The translations under genes were made by a program, and so were the position numbers. DNA of 64,000 bases from Saccharothrix longispora (GTDB lineage: Bacteria > Actinomycetota > Actinomycetes > Mycobacteriales > Pseudonocardiaceae). The notes under the pieces were generated by a model that was given only the letters and a program-made list of their open reading frames with translations, did not search any database and was not told the DNA's origin. The stretch spans positions 868,001-932,000 of the forward strand of contig NZ_NSDM01000001.1 of assembly GCF_030852425.1 (NCBI RefSeq). The letters are read 5' to 3'. How positions within the stretch are numbered: the first letter of the stretch is position 1; each line of letters opens with the position of its first letter. Shown piece by piece: positions 1 to 9,236 of this stretch.

Positions 1-681
1 TTCGGCTGGTGCGACGGCGCGTTCGCCGAGTACGTGGCGGTGCCGGCGGACCAGGTGGCCCGCCGGCCCGCGAACCTGACCGCCGAGCAGGCCGGGGCGC
101 TCCCGATCGCCGGGTTCACCGCCCTCCAGGCGGTCCGGGACAAGGGCCGCGTCACGGCGGGCACGCGGGTGCTGATCACCGGCGCGACCGGCTGCGTCGG
201 CACGTACGCCGTGCAGATCGCCAAGGCCCTGGGCGCCGAGGTGACGGCGGTGTGCGGCGCGGCCAAGGCGGACCTCGCCAAGGCGCTGGGCGCGGACCAC
301 GTGCACGACTACGCCACCGGCGGCCTGCCGACCGGCTTCGACGTGCTGGTCGACCTCTACGGCAACCCGTCGGCGCGCGAGTGCGCGGCGGCCGTGCGCC
401 GGGGCGGCACGGTGGTGCTCACCGGCGGCACGGGTGGCCGCTGGTTCATGGGCACCGACCGGTGGCTCCGGGTGCTGGCCGCCGCGCCGCTCCTCGGGTT
501 CCGGGCGACCCCGCTGGTGCACGCGGACCGCCTCGACGACCTGGTGGCGCTGCGGGACCTCGTCGAGGCGGGCGACGTCACGCCCGTGGTCGACCGGACC
601 TACCCGCTCGACGGGGTGGCGCGCGCCGTCGAGGACGTGCGGCGGGGGCGCGTGCGCGGTCAGGCGGTCGTCACGCCGTGA
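1..681 (+). CDS. Zinc-type alcohol dehydrogenase/quinone oxidoreductase, C-terminal part
   Basis: An open frame runs from the first base to a TGA at 679-681, so the 5' end lies outside the window; 226 residues are visible. The frame carries the Rossmann nucleotide-binding fingerprint GATGCVG in the context VLITGATGCVG, followed by AVQIAKALGAEVTAVC, typical of the NAD(P)H-binding half of the MDR superfamily. The visible part begins near the end of the catalytic GroES-like domain (FGWCDGAFAEYV). It probably reduces quinones or oxidises an alcohol; substrate cannot be read. A strong hairpin follows the stop. The family assignment is secure, the substrate is not. Confidence 0.85.
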   Translation, partial: FGWCDGAFAEYVAVPADQVARRPANLTAEQAGALPIAGFTALQAVRDKGRVTAGTRVLITGATGCVGTYAVQIAKALGAEVTAVCGAAKADLAKALGADHVHDYATGGLPTGFDVLVDLYGNPSARECAAAVRRGGTVVLTGGTGGRWFMGTDRWLRVLAAAPLLGFRATPLVHADRLDDLVALRDLVEAGDVTPVVDRTYPLDGVARAVEDVRRGRVRGQAVVTP

Positions 682-682
682 A

Positions 683-717
683 CCGGGGGCCGTGCGCGGG
701 ACGGGCACGGCCCCCGG
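683..717 (+). terminator. Intrinsic-type hairpin after the oxidoreductase
   Basis: A 13-bp perfect inverted repeat (683-695 with 705-717, core GGGGGCCGTGC) and a 9-nt loop lie directly after the stop codon. The gene on the other strand converges here, so the hairpin can serve both. Confidence 0.7.
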
Positions 718-755
718 TCCGTCACCACCGCAACGGTGGCTTGCCGCAACCGCCG

Positions 756-1574
756 TCAACCGCGCCCTCGGCCCAGCTCCCCCAACACCCCGTCGGTGAA
801 CGCGGGCCACGCCTCCACGGCCCACTCTCCGAACTTCCGGTCGGTCAGCGCCACGCACGCCACGCCCGCGTCCGGGTCGATCCACACGAACGTGCCGCTC
901 TGGCCGAAGTGCCCGACCGTGCGCGGCGAGCTGAGGGACCCCGTCCAGTGCGGCGACTTGCGCGCCCGGACCTCGAACCCGAGCCCCCAGTCGTTCTCCT
1001 TCTGCATCCCGAAACCGGGCAGCACGCCGCGCAGCCCCGGGAACGCCACGGTCGTCGCCTCGGCCACCAGGCCGGCGGACACCAGCTTCGGCGCCTGCAC
1101 CTCGGCCGCGAACCGGACCAGGTCGGACACCGTCGACGTGCCGCCCGCGCCCGCCGAACCGTCGAGGCTCGACGACGCCATGCCCAGCGGCGCGAACACG
1201 GCCTCGTGCAGGTAGGTGGCGAACGGGATCTCGGTGGCCGCCTCCACGGAGTCGGCGAGCACCTGGAACCCGGTGTTGGAGTAGATCCGCCTGGTCCCCG
1301 GCTCGGCCTGCACGTCGGCCGAGTCGAACGCCAACCCCGAGGTGTGCGCGATCAGGTGGCGCACGGTCGCGGGCCCGGCCGGCTGGTCCCACTCGACCGC
1401 GCCCTCCTCCACCGCGACCAGCACCGCGTACGAGGTCAGCAGCTTGGTCACCGAGGCCAGGGGGAAGCGGTGGTCCACCGGCCCGTGCTCGGCGAGCACC
1501 TCCCCGTCCGCGCGCACCACGGCGACCGCCGCGGTGTCCACCGGCCACGACGACACAGCCCGCAAGCTCTCCAT
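756..1574 (-). CDS. Serine hydrolase, beta-lactamase/class C PBP-like
   Basis: A 272-residue protein with the three active-site motifs of serine beta-lactamase-fold enzymes: SVTK at residues 41-44 (nucleophile Ser41, Lys44), YSN at 98-100, and HFGQSG at 222-227 in place of the KTG box. This set is typical of esterase/DD-peptidase-like family members rather than true beta-lactamases. No signal peptide is visible, so it is probably cytoplasmic. It starts 17 bp from the divergent RNase Z gene and the two share a promoter region. Substrate unknown. Confidence 0.85.
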   Translation of the reverse strand: MESLRAVSSWPVDTAAVAVVRADGEVLAEHGPVDHRFPLASVTKLLTSYAVLVAVEEGAVEWDQPAGPATVRHLIAHTSGLAFDSADVQAEPGTRRIYSNTGFQVLADSVEAATEIPFATYLHEAVFAPLGMASSSLDGSAGAGGTSTVSDLVRFAAEVQAPKLVSAGLVAEATTVAFPGLRGVLPGFGMQKENDWGLGFEVRARKSPHWTGSLSSPRTVGHFGQSGTFVWIDPDAGVACVALTDRKFGEWAVEAWPAFTDGVLGELGRGRG

Positions 1575-1591
1575 GCCGCAGACTCTGCCAC

Positions 1592-2476
1592 GTGTCCCCG
1601 AGAGAGCTGGTCGTGCTCGGCACCGCGAGCCAGGTGCCCACCCGCGCCCGCAACCACAACGGCTACCTGCTGCGCTGGGACGCCGAGGGCTTCCTCTTCG
1701 ACCCCGGCGAGGGCACCCAGCGGCAGATGCTGCGCGCGGGCGTCTCGGCCACCGACGTGACCAGGCTGTTCGTCACGCACTTCCACGGCGACCACTGCCT
1801 GGGCGTGCCGGGCGTCGTGCAGCGCCTGTCGCTGGACCGCGCGCCGCACCCCGTGCACGCGCACTACCCGGCCGAGGGCGCCGAGTTCTTCGCCCGGCTG
1901 CGGCACGCCACGTCGTTCCACGACACCGTCGACGTCCGCGAGCACCCCGTCACCGGACCGGGTGTCATCGCGGCGGGTCCGTTCGGCACGCTCGAAGCCC
2001 GCCGCCTCGACCACTCGCTGCCCGCCTACGGCTACCGCCTCGTCGAGGACGACGGCCGCACGATGGTCCCCGAGCTGCTGGCGGCGCGCGGCATCACCGG
2101 CCCGGCGATCCGGAAGCTGGAGCCGCCGCTGCTGGACGAGGTGAGCGTGCCGCGCCGGGGCCAGCGGTTCGCGTTCGTCATGGACACGAGGCTGTGCGAC
2201 GGCGTGTTCGAGCTGGCCGACGGCGCTGACATGCTGGTCATCGAGTCGACGTTCCTGCACGCCGACGAGCGCCTGGCCGACGAGTACGGCCACCTGACCG
2301 CCCGCCAGGCAGGCCGCGTCGCGGCCGAGTGCGGCGTCCGCGCGCTCGTGCTCACGCACTTCTCCCAGCGCTACGCCGACCCCGGCGCGTTCCGCGCCGA
2401 GGCCGCCGAGGTGTTCGCCGGCGACATCCACGTGGCCGCCGACCTGGACCGGGTCAGGGTGCCGAAGCGGCGGTGA
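1592..2476 (+). CDS. rnz: Ribonuclease Z / MBL-fold hydrolase
   Basis: A 294-residue metallo-beta-lactamase-fold protein with a GTG start. It has the N-terminal [13 protein letters not shown] segment, the zinc motif HFHGDH at residues 63-68, a later DHS histidine, the HLTARQAG segment and LTHFSQRY near the C-terminus, all typical of RNase Z, which trims tRNA 3' trailers. The length matches the family. Many actinobacterial paralogues of this type are annotated only as MBL-fold hydrolases, so the tRNA role is likely rather than proven. It is divergent from the serine hydrolase with almost no intergenic space, which implies overlapping promoters or leaderless transcripts. Confidence 0.8.
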   Translation: MSPRELVVLGTASQVPTRARNHNGYLLRWDAEGFLFDPGEGTQRQMLRAGVSATDVTRLFVTHFHGDHCLGVPGVVQRLSLDRAPHPVHAHYPAEGAEFFARLRHATSFHDTVDVREHPVTGPGVIAAGPFGTLEARRLDHSLPAYGYRLVEDDGRTMVPELLAARGITGPAIRKLEPPLLDEVSVPRRGQRFAFVMDTRLCDGVFELADGADMLVIESTFLHADERLADEYGHLTARQAGRVAAECGVRALVLTHFSQRYADPGAFRAEAAEVFAGDIHVAADLDRVRVPKRR

Positions 2477-2566
2477 GCACGAGGGGCGGCACCGGGTGGT
2501 GCTCGACGGTGAACCGCCCGACCTGGACCCGCCGCGCCCGACCTGGACCAGCCGCGCCGCGTGACC

Positions 2567-3427
2567 TCAGGTCCGGCCGACCTCCGCCGCCCACTGGTCG
2601 CGCACCAGGTCGTCCAGGTCGGAGTGCGCCGGTCGCCAGCCGAGCGCCCGCAACCGCGTCGTGTCCGCGCGCAGCTCGCGGACCTCGCCGGGGTTCGCCG
2701 GCCGCCGCACGACCGGCACCGGGCGGCCGGTCACCCGCTCCGCGGCGGCCAGCACGTCGGACACGCTCGCGGGCGTCGCGCCCACGTTGAGCACCGCGCA
2801 CCCGTCACCGGCGTGCTCGACCGCACCGGGTCCGAGCACCGCCGCGAACGCCCGCGCCACGTCCCGCACGTGCACGAAGTCCCGCACCGCCGACCCGTCG
2901 CCGAACACCTCCATCGGCGCCAACCGACCGGACGCCGCCCCGCACGCCCTGGTGACCACGCGCGTGTCGTCGCGGTCCCCGCCGCCCGCGACGTTGAACA
3001 GCCGCAGCACCACCGCGGACAGCCGGCCGGTCCGGGCGGCCCGCGCGACCGCGTCCTCGGCGGCGGCCTTCGAAGCCGCGTACGGGTTGGCCGGCGCGCG
3101 CGGCGAGTCCTCGGCGAGCACCCCGCCGCCCCCGCCGTACACCCCGGCCGTCGACGCCAGCACGAACCGCGTCCCCGGCGCCACCGAGCGCAGCAGGTTC
3201 ACCGTCCCGCCGACGTTCACGTCGTGGTACCGCGCCGGGTCGTCGAACGACTCGCGCACGCGGGCCAACCCGGCGAGGTGCACGACGGCGTCCACCCCGG
3301 CCGCCGACCCCGTCCGGACGTCGCCCGCGAAGGGCAGGGGTTCGTGGCCGGCGGCCCGCAGCTCCGTCGAGACCACCCGACCGACGTACCCCGAGGAGCC
3401 GGTGACCAGTACGCGCACGAGCGTCAT
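2567..3427 (-). CDS. NAD-dependent epimerase/dehydratase (extended SDR)
   Basis: A 286-residue extended short-chain dehydrogenase. The N-terminal TGSSGYVG (residues 10-16) is the NAD-binding glycine motif, and YAASK (Y116, K120) is the catalytic Tyr/Lys pair. The layout resembles UDP-glucose 4-epimerases (GalE) and dTDP-sugar enzymes acting on nucleotide sugars. It ends about 90 bp from RNase Z, convergently. No sugar-pathway neighbours help to fix the substrate, so I leave the symbol empty. Confidence 0.85.
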   Translation of the reverse strand: MTLVRVLVTGSSGYVGRVVSTELRAAGHEPLPFAGDVRTGSAAGVDAVVHLAGLARVRESFDDPARYHDVNVGGTVNLLRSVAPGTRFVLASTAGVYGGGGGVLAEDSPRAPANPYAASKAAAEDAVARAARTGRLSAVVLRLFNVAGGGDRDDTRVVTRACGAASGRLAPMEVFGDGSAVRDFVHVRDVARAFAAVLGPGAVEHAGDGCAVLNVGATPASVSDVLAAAERVTGRPVPVVRRPANPGEVRELRADTTRLRALGWRPAHSDLDDLVRDQWAAEVGRT

Positions 3428-3514
3428 CCCAGCACGGGGCCACTCCGTCGGCGGTCACCGGTCAGGTGGAAATTGACCCTAAAGGTGTGGACGGAAGGGG
3501 CCGATACTCCCCAT

Positions 3515-3748
3515 GTGAGTTACCCGTACCCAGTCATGCACACGAGCATCGAGGTCGTGCTCGCGGAGTACGCAGTGCGCGAGGCGAAGCGTCAGCGCTT
3601 CCTGGAGACCGCCGCCCTGATCGTCGCCGCCGCGCCGTCGTCGCTGGACGACACGCTGGTCGGCCTGACCCTCCCGTTCCCCGCACCGCAGGGCGCCCGC
3701 GCCTTCCTGGGTCGGGTTGACCAGGTCCTTCGCGACGCCGCTCGATGA
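3515..3748 (+). CDS. Small hypothetical protein
   Basis: A 77-residue frame with actinobacterial third-position GC bias from GTG at 3515 (an in-frame ATG is at 3536; start uncertain). The predicted protein begins VSYPYPVMHTSIEVVL and is rich in helix-forming residues (EYAVREAKRQRFLETAALIVAAA), ending with RVDQVLRDAAR. No family is recognised. A purine-rich stretch at 3495-3500 could be a distant ribosome site. It stands alone between the epimerase and the ATP-grasp gene. An antisense frame overlaps it but has poorer codon bias. Confidence 0.45.
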   Translation: MSYPYPVMHTSIEVVLAEYAVREAKRQRFLETAALIVAAAPSSLDDTLVGLTLPFPAPQGARAFLGRVDQVLRDAAR

Positions 3749-3898
3749 TCTCGCGCACCACCGCCTGAACCCATCGGAAGCTTTCATCCGGTCGTTGCCG
3801 GACCGTGCTGGGCCGTTCCATCCGGGTGCCTCTACAGTGCGTGGCACCCGGCGCTCGCCGGCTGTCTCGTCTGCTTCTCATAAAGCGAGTTCTCGGCG

Positions 3899-5329
3899 AT
3901 GGATCACGTCCTTTCCGCGCTCCACGAGCGCCTCGGAACCCTGTTCGGCGACCGGCTGGTCGTGCTCGCGGGCGGCACCAGACTGAGTAGTCGCGCCGGC
4001 GAGCTGCACCAGCTGGGTGCTCGCCACACGCTCGTGCTCTCGACGGACGACCACGCCCCCCTGCACGACTCGCAGGTGGCGCGCTGGGTGCCGCTCGGCA
4101 TCGCGGGCGGCTTCGTCGCGGTGGAGCAGAACCGGCTCACCCGGCTCCTGACCTCGCCGCCCGAGCACGTCCGCGACGTGCTCGCGGACTTCGACCCGCG
4201 CGGCGAGGCGCTGGTGATCAGCACGCCGTACGTGCACACCCCGGAGTTCGCGGGCCGGCCCGTGCTCAACGCGCGCCGCCCCGAGTGGGTGGAGCTGGAG
4301 AACAAGACGACGATCGACGCCCTGTGGGACGAGCTGTCCGCGCCCCGCGCCCCCGCCGTCGTGCTGGACCTCGACTTCGAGGCCCTGTGGGCGGCCACGC
4401 TGGAGCTGGACCGCGGCGCGGGTGTCGTGTGGTCCGGCGACGGCCCGGCGATCAACGGCGGCGCGAACTTCGTGCGCCGCGTCCGCGACCGCGCCGAGGC
4501 GCTGGAGGCGTTCGAGAAGTTCGCGCCCAAGTGCCACTTCGTCCGCGTGATGCCGTTCCTGGAGGGCATCCCGGTCAGCGTGCACGGCATCGTGTTCCCG
4601 GACGGCACGGCGGTGCTGCGGCCGATCGAGATGGTCGTGCCGCGCCGCGCGGGCCAGGCCCGCTTCCTCTACGCGGGCTGCGCGTCCTACTACGACCCGC
4701 CCACCCGCATCCGCGAGGAGATGCGCAACCTCGCCCGCCGTGTCGGCGAGCGGCTGCGCGAGACCGTGGACTACCGCGGCACGTTCACCCTCGACGGCAT
4801 CGCCACCGCCGACGGCTTCCTGCCGACCGAGATCAACACCCGCTACGGCGGCGCGATGGTGTGCTTCGAGGACGCCCTCCCGCAGCTGCCGCTGTCGCTC
4901 GTGCAGGTCGCCCTGGTCGCCGGGCACGACCTGGGCGTGTCGTCCATCGAGTTCGAGGAGCTGCTGGTCTCCGCCGCCGACGGCTACCGGCACGGGACGG
5001 TCGGGGCGAACGTGCGCGCGGTCGACCAGGACGAGGTCGTGGAACGCCCGATCGTGTTCACCGAGTGGTCGTGCCGGTTCGCGCACCCCGACGAGGCGCC
5101 GCACGGCGTGCTGCGGCTGCGCCCGTCACCGCTCGGCGCCCGCCTGGAGCTGGACTTCGCGGCCGAGCAGCTGTCGCCGGGGCGGCCCGTGGTGGCGCTG
5201 ACGGTGGCCGCGTTCGCGCTGGCAGACCAGGAGTGGGGCACGGCGCTCGGCCCGCTGGAGCCGGCCGTGCCGGTCGACGACGAGCAGATCGCCGCCCCCG
5301 TCGTGGAACTGGACGCCGTCACGGCGTAG
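3899..5329 (+). CDS. ATP-grasp-type protein of unknown substrate
   Basis: A 476-residue protein. The middle and C-terminal parts look like an ATP-grasp fold: a conserved basic segment (MVVPRRAGQARF), then TFTLDGI, and near residue 310 the metal-binding TEINTRYGGAM, in which Glu and Asn would hold Mg-ATP as in carboxylate-amine ligases. The first 150 residues are not a family I recognise. Such enzymes join a carboxylate to an amine or thiol through an acyl phosphate. No peptide or pathway partner is adjacent. The 3' end overlaps the convergent gene by 11 bp. Family likely, substrate unknown. Confidence 0.65.
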   Translation: MDHVLSALHERLGTLFGDRLVVLAGGTRLSSRAGELHQLGARHTLVLSTDDHAPLHDSQVARWVPLGIAGGFVAVEQNRLTRLLTSPPEHVRDVLADFDPRGEALVISTPYVHTPEFAGRPVLNARRPEWVELENKTTIDALWDELSAPRAPAVVLDLDFEALWAATLELDRGAGVVWSGDGPAINGGANFVRRVRDRAEALEAFEKFAPKCHFVRVMPFLEGIPVSVHGIVFPDGTAVLRPIEMVVPRRAGQARFLYAGCASYYDPPTRIREEMRNLARRVGERLRETVDYRGTFTLDGIATADGFLPTEINTRYGGAMVCFEDALPQLPLSLVQVALVAGHDLGVSSIEFEELLVSAADGYRHGTVGANVRAVDQDEVVERPIVFTEWSCRFAHPDEAPHGVLRLRPSPLGARLELDFAAEQLSPGRPVVALTVAAFALADQEWGTALGPLEPAVPVDDEQIAAPVVELDAVTA

Positions 5330-6104
5330 TCGGGGCGCCTTCCTGGTCGCCGTACGCGGCCAGGAAGGCGTACCGGTAGCCCATGAGCTGGAGGGTCACC
5401 TCGGCGGGCTGGTTCGGCGGGTAGCCCTTGCCGCGGTAGGCGCGCAGCAGTTCCGGGTGGCCCTGCGCCGTCGTGCGCAGCAACAGCGGCGTGACGGGCT
5501 CCCCGCTCACCACGTGCCGCGCCACCCGCGCCGCCTGCGCCAGCAGCCGCGGCGAGCCGTCGTCGGACGCGATGGCGTCCGCCACCTCCACCACGTGCGC
5601 GGGCACCACCTCGGGCACCGCGATGGCCAGCGCCATCGAGCACGCCACCTCCGCGCCGGCCAGCGTCTCGAAGACCTTGGGCGCGCACTTGGCCACCCCG
5701 TACCGCGTCTGCGTGATCCAGTCCGGCGGCCGCCGGGGAAGCTCGCGGCCCGCGGCGTTCCAGCGGCGCCGGGTGCGCCTGCCGTCGTCCGTGAACCCCG
5801 CGCCCGCGAGGGCCAGCGCGGCCAGCAGGAAGATCACCCGATCGCGTGAGGTGGCGGGCACCCGGTAGCTCGCGCCCATCTCGGCCAGGAACGGCACCGC
5901 CCAGGCGCTCGCCTCGGACACCGTGCCGTCGATGAGCAGCCGGTCGACCAGCTCCCGGCAGGCTGCCTCGTTGACGGCCGGTTCACCGTTCGCGGCGTCG
6001 CGCAGCAGGTCGTCCACGCCCGCTCCGTTGGACAGGACCGCCCACGGGATGTCCTCCAATCCACGCAACGGGTCCGGCCGTTGCCACGCAGGTGGGAGTT
6101 CCAT
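5319..6104 (-). CDS. Hypothetical protein
   Basis: A 261-residue protein with ATG at 6104; a TTG three codons upstream is less likely. It is largely alpha-helical and alanine-rich, beginning MELPPAWQRPDPLRG and containing ACRELVDRLLIDGTV and MALAIAVPEVVPAHVVEVADAIA. Repeated helical pairs hint at a HEAT-like solenoid, but no motif is decisive. It converges with the ATP-grasp gene (11-bp overlap) and is divergent from the DNA methyltransferase 83 bp away. I do not recognise a function; it has no restriction-endonuclease motif. Confidence 0.65.
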   Translation of the reverse strand: MELPPAWQRPDPLRGLEDIPWAVLSNGAGVDDLLRDAANGEPAVNEAACRELVDRLLIDGTVSEASAWAVPFLAEMGASYRVPATSRDRVIFLLAALALAGAGFTDDGRRTRRRWNAAGRELPRRPPDWITQTRYGVAKCAPKVFETLAGAEVACSMALAIAVPEVVPAHVVEVADAIASDDGSPRLLAQAARVARHVVSGEPVTPLLLRTTAQGHPELLRAYRGKGYPPNQPAEVTLQLMGYRYAFLAAYGDQEGAPTTP

Positions 6105-6187
6105 GGCGCGCAAGCTACGCGATTCCGGGAATCAGTACCGCCGGGATCACTCGCCAGTGGTCCACCTGATCGCCGTAGGATCACCCG

Positions 6188-7402
6188 GTGCGCGGACCCC
6201 GCTTCAAGGTCGTCGACCTGTTCTCCGGTGCCGGTGGCATGAGCCTGGGTTTCCAGGCGCACCGGGATTTCACCATCGTCGGCGCGGCGGACGCGCAGAT
6301 CGGCAAGCCCTCGTCCCGGCTGGGCTCGTTGCGCTGCAACGGGATCTACCGGGACAACATCGGCGTCGACCCGCTCCAGGTCGACCTCGGCCGGCTCGAC
6401 CCGTCCGTGCTGCGACAGGTCTGGGGCCTGGCCCGCGGCGAGCTGGACGTGCTCGTGGCGTGCCCGCCGTGCTCCGGGTTCACCCGCATCTCGCCGAACA
6501 ACCACCTGCGCGACGACCCGCGCAACTCGCTCGTCGGCCGGGTCGCCTCGTACGTGGCCGAGTTCCGGCCCCGCGTGCTGCTGCTGGAGAACGCGCGCGA
6601 GCTGGTGAAGGGCAAGCAGCGTCACCACCTCGACGGGTTGGCCGAGCAGCTGCTGGAGCTGGGCTACGAGGTCGACGCGTCCACCCACATGCTGTCCCGG
6701 TTCGGCCTGCCCCAGCTGCGCGAGCGCGCCATGGTCGTCGCGGTCGACGCGGGCGTGCCGCTGCGCACCCTGGAGGACCTGTGGGCCGGGTTCGAGGTGA
6801 AGCCGGGCGCGGTGACCGTGCGGCGGGCGATCGGCAAGCTGCCGTTCGTCGCGGCGGGGGAGGCGCACCCGGAGGACGCGATGCACGTGTCGCCGTCGTT
6901 CCGCCGGGACCGGTCGCTGGACCGGATGCGGGCCATCCCGGCCGACGGCGGGTCGTGGGGCGACCTCGTCGGGTCGACCGCCGAGCTGCTGCTGAACCCG
7001 GCGCAGCGCAAGATCATCGAAGAGGGCAAGTGGGGATCGCACCCCGATGTGTACGGGCGGATGTGGTGGGACGAGCCCGCGCGCACGATCAAGCGCGAGT
7101 GCGGGCACGTCGGCAACGGCCGGTACGCCCACCCCGAGCAGCACCGGCTGTGCACCGTGCGGGAGATGGCCCTGCTCCAGGGCTTCCCGCGCAAGTTCCG
7201 GTTCGACGTGTCGGTGATCGGCAACGCCTACCGGCACCTGGGCGACGCCGTGCCGCCGCTGATCTCGTTCCAGCTCGCCGCCCTGGTGCGGTGGATGCTG
7301 ACCGGCGAGCCGCCCGCGGCGAAGGACCTGTGCCTGCCCGGGACGTCGCTGCGGGTGGGCGACATCCGACCGGTCGTGCCGTCCGCCGCCCTGGTCGCCT
7401 AG
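6188..7402 (+). CDS. C5-cytosine DNA methyltransferase, apparently orphan
   Basis: A 404-residue Dcm-family enzyme with a GTG start. Motif I FSGAGG is at residues 12-17 (AdoMet), motif IV PPC with catalytic Cys95, motif VI ENA at 134-136, motif VIII QLRER at 176-180, and a C-terminal ALLQGFP followed by GNAYRHLGDAVPP (motifs IX-X). It methylates cytosine C5 in a DNA sequence that cannot be read from the protein. Neither neighbour looks like a restriction enzyme, so it may be a regulatory or protective orphan. All catalytic motifs are present. Confidence 0.9.
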   Translation: MRGPRFKVVDLFSGAGGMSLGFQAHRDFTIVGAADAQIGKPSSRLGSLRCNGIYRDNIGVDPLQVDLGRLDPSVLRQVWGLARGELDVLVACPPCSGFTRISPNNHLRDDPRNSLVGRVASYVAEFRPRVLLLENARELVKGKQRHHLDGLAEQLLELGYEVDASTHMLSRFGLPQLRERAMVVAVDAGVPLRTLEDLWAGFEVKPGAVTVRRAIGKLPFVAAGEAHPEDAMHVSPSFRRDRSLDRMRAIPADGGSWGDLVGSTAELLLNPAQRKIIEEGKWGSHPDVYGRMWWDEPARTIKRECGHVGNGRYAHPEQHRLCTVREMALLQGFPRKFRFDVSVIGNAYRHLGDAVPPLISFQLAALVRWMLTGEPPAAKDLCLPGTSLRVGDIRPVVPSAALVA

Positions 7403-7795
7403 ATCACCGTTCGGCAACGGTGTGGCGTCGAAACAGGATTTCCGGGTAGTGCACGTCTTTTGTGGACAGGTCTCCTGAACTGCGGAAACGGAGTTGTCCA
7501 CAAGGGGCGCGACAGCCGTTTCGCCTTGTCCCGAAACGGACTTCCGCAGTGGCTCCCGGCGCGGTGTCGTTCCCGTCGATCATCCACAGTGGACTCGGTG
7601 ATGTCGTTTGCACTGGTGGTGGTCGTGCGGAAGATCAAACGGACCTCGACTGATCGAGTATCGCCCGATCGGATAGTGTTCCGCCGATTCTGTCGATTCG
7701 GTGTCGGAACCCCACGCGGAGGCGTTCCACCGCTTCGGCAGACCGCCGCCTTGAACCACACCAACGGGCTACCCTCGCGAGCCTCAAGGAGACAC
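7403..7795. other. 393-bp intergenic region with an inverted repeat
   Basis: No convincing gene is seen between the methyltransferase and the surface-protein gene. It contains a 9-bp inverted repeat TTGTGGACA (7460-7468) / TGTCCACAA (7495-7503); one arm carries a perfect actinobacterial DnaA-box match TTGTCCACA. AAGGAG at 7786-7791 is the ribosome site of the next gene. The short frames here overlap one another and lack the codon bias of the real genes. Confidence 0.5.
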
Positions 7796-9034
7796 ATGGC
7801 ATCCCGGTTGACTCCCAAGCGCCTCGGGGCTGCGGTCCTCGGCGCGTCGGTGGTCCTGCTGACCGCCGCGCTCCCCGCCGCCGCCGAACCGGTGAAGATC
7901 ATTCCGGTCGAGCGCAACGACCCGGACTTCGGCAAGCACCACGAAGAGGGCATCGAAGTCGGCCTCGAGGGCGAGGGGCGCGAGTGGTTCGACGCGAACC
8001 TCATCCCGCTCTACGTCATCGAGAACGGCGAGAAGACCGTCGTCAAGGCGTACTGCGTCGAGTTGCCGACCGTGCTCCAGAACGGCACGCCGCTGCACGA
8101 GGTGCCGTGGGACCAGCACCCGAACGACGGCACGCAGTTCAAGAAGAACGCGTCGAAGATCAACTGGATCCTGCACAACAGCTACCCGCTGCGCGAGACC
8201 TCGGTGCTCTCCGAGGCCACCGGCCGGGACATCGACGAGCGCGAGGCCATCGCCGCCACCCAGGCCGCGATCTGGCACCTCAGCGACGGCGCGAAGCTGA
8301 AGTCCGGTGACGCCGCGACCAAGGACGGCAACTCCGAGGTCGACAAGGACGTCCGCGCGGTCTACGAGTACCTGACCGGCGCCAAGAACACGGGCATCGA
8401 GCAGCAGCCCACGCCGACCCTGGAGATCACCCCGGAGGAGCTGGAGGGCAAGGCGGGCGAGCTGATCGGCCCGTTCGAGATCGCCACCACGGCGGCGTCC
8501 GTCGTGCTGGAGGCCGAGCTGCCCCAGGGCGTCACGCTGACCGACAAGGACGGCACCCCGCTGGAGCCGGCCGAGGGCGGCTTCCAGGCGCGGGCCGAGA
8601 CGAAGGTCGTCGAGTTCTTCGTCAAGGTCGACGCCGACGTCGAGCCCGGCGAGGCCAAGGTCACCGTCAAGGCCGACGCGGAGCTCCAGCACGGCCGCCT
8701 GTTCGTGTCCGAGGACCCGAACAAGAAGACCCAGTCGGTCGTGGTCGCCAAGCCGAGCACCGTCAAGGTCGAGGCGCAGGCCAAGGCCAAGTGGGCCGAG
8801 GGCGTGGTCGTGACCACCACGACCGCCGCGCCGACCACCACCACGACGGTCGAGGCGACGACCACCACGGCGGCCCCGACGACCACGACCACGGCCGTGG
8901 CGTCCGGTGGCGGCAACGACGACGACCTGGCCAACACCGGTGCGTCCATCTTCGTGCCGCTGCTGATCGGTGTCGGCCTGCTGGGCGCCGGTGCGGCCGC
9001 CCTGCTGGTCGTGCGCCGCAAGCGCGCCGCCTGA
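7796..9034 (+). CDS. Thioester-domain (TQXA) wall-anchored surface protein
   Basis: A 412-residue secreted protein. A signal peptide (residues 1-30, ending PAAA) is followed by a thioester domain in which Cys87 (AYCVEL) and Gln156 (TQAAIW) would form the internal Cys-Gln thioester used for covalent attachment to host or surface partners. Two predicted beta-rich domains follow, then a Thr/Ala/Pro linker (about 340-370), a sorting signal LANTG, a hydrophobic helix and the tail RRKRAA. The LAxTG signal fits class E sortases of GC-rich actinobacteria. AAGGAG lies 4 nt before the ATG. No sortase gene is adjacent. A strong terminator follows. Confidence 0.9.
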   Translation: MASRLTPKRLGAAVLGASVVLLTAALPAAAEPVKIIPVERNDPDFGKHHEEGIEVGLEGEGREWFDANLIPLYVIENGEKTVVKAYCVELPTVLQNGTPLHEVPWDQHPNDGTQFKKNASKINWILHNSYPLRETSVLSEATGRDIDEREAIAATQAAIWHLSDGAKLKSGDAATKDGNSEVDKDVRAVYEYLTGAKNTGIEQQPTPTLEITPEELEGKAGELIGPFEIATTAASVVLEAELPQGVTLTDKDGTPLEPAEGGFQARAETKVVEFFVKVDADVEPGEAKVTVKADAELQHGRLFVSEDPNKKTQSVVVAKPSTVKVEAQAKAKWAEGVVVTTTTAAPTTTTTVEATTTTAAPTTTTTAVASGGGNDDDLANTGASIFVPLLIGVGLLGAGAAALLVVRRKRAA

Positions 9035-9066
9035 CAGGCGCGAACCGACAGCGCGAACTCCCGCGA

Positions 9067-9098
9067 ACGGCCCCCTCGGTGCACACCGAGGGGGCCGT
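9067..9098 (+). terminator. Terminator after the surface-protein gene
   Basis: A 15-bp perfect inverted repeat (9067-9081 with 9084-9098) centred on CCCCCTCGGTG/CACCGAGGGGG, 32 bp after the stop codon. Confidence 0.8.
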
Positions 9099-9236
9099 CC
9101 CGCATCGCGGGCCGCGGCCACGCACGGGTGGCGGACCGGGCGGCGGCGAGCCGTCCCCGCACGCCGGGGGGTACGTTTGCCGCTGGGGTCACGGGGGCGG
9201 TTCGGGTAGCCTGCGTCAGGAGTGCGGAGGAGCACG

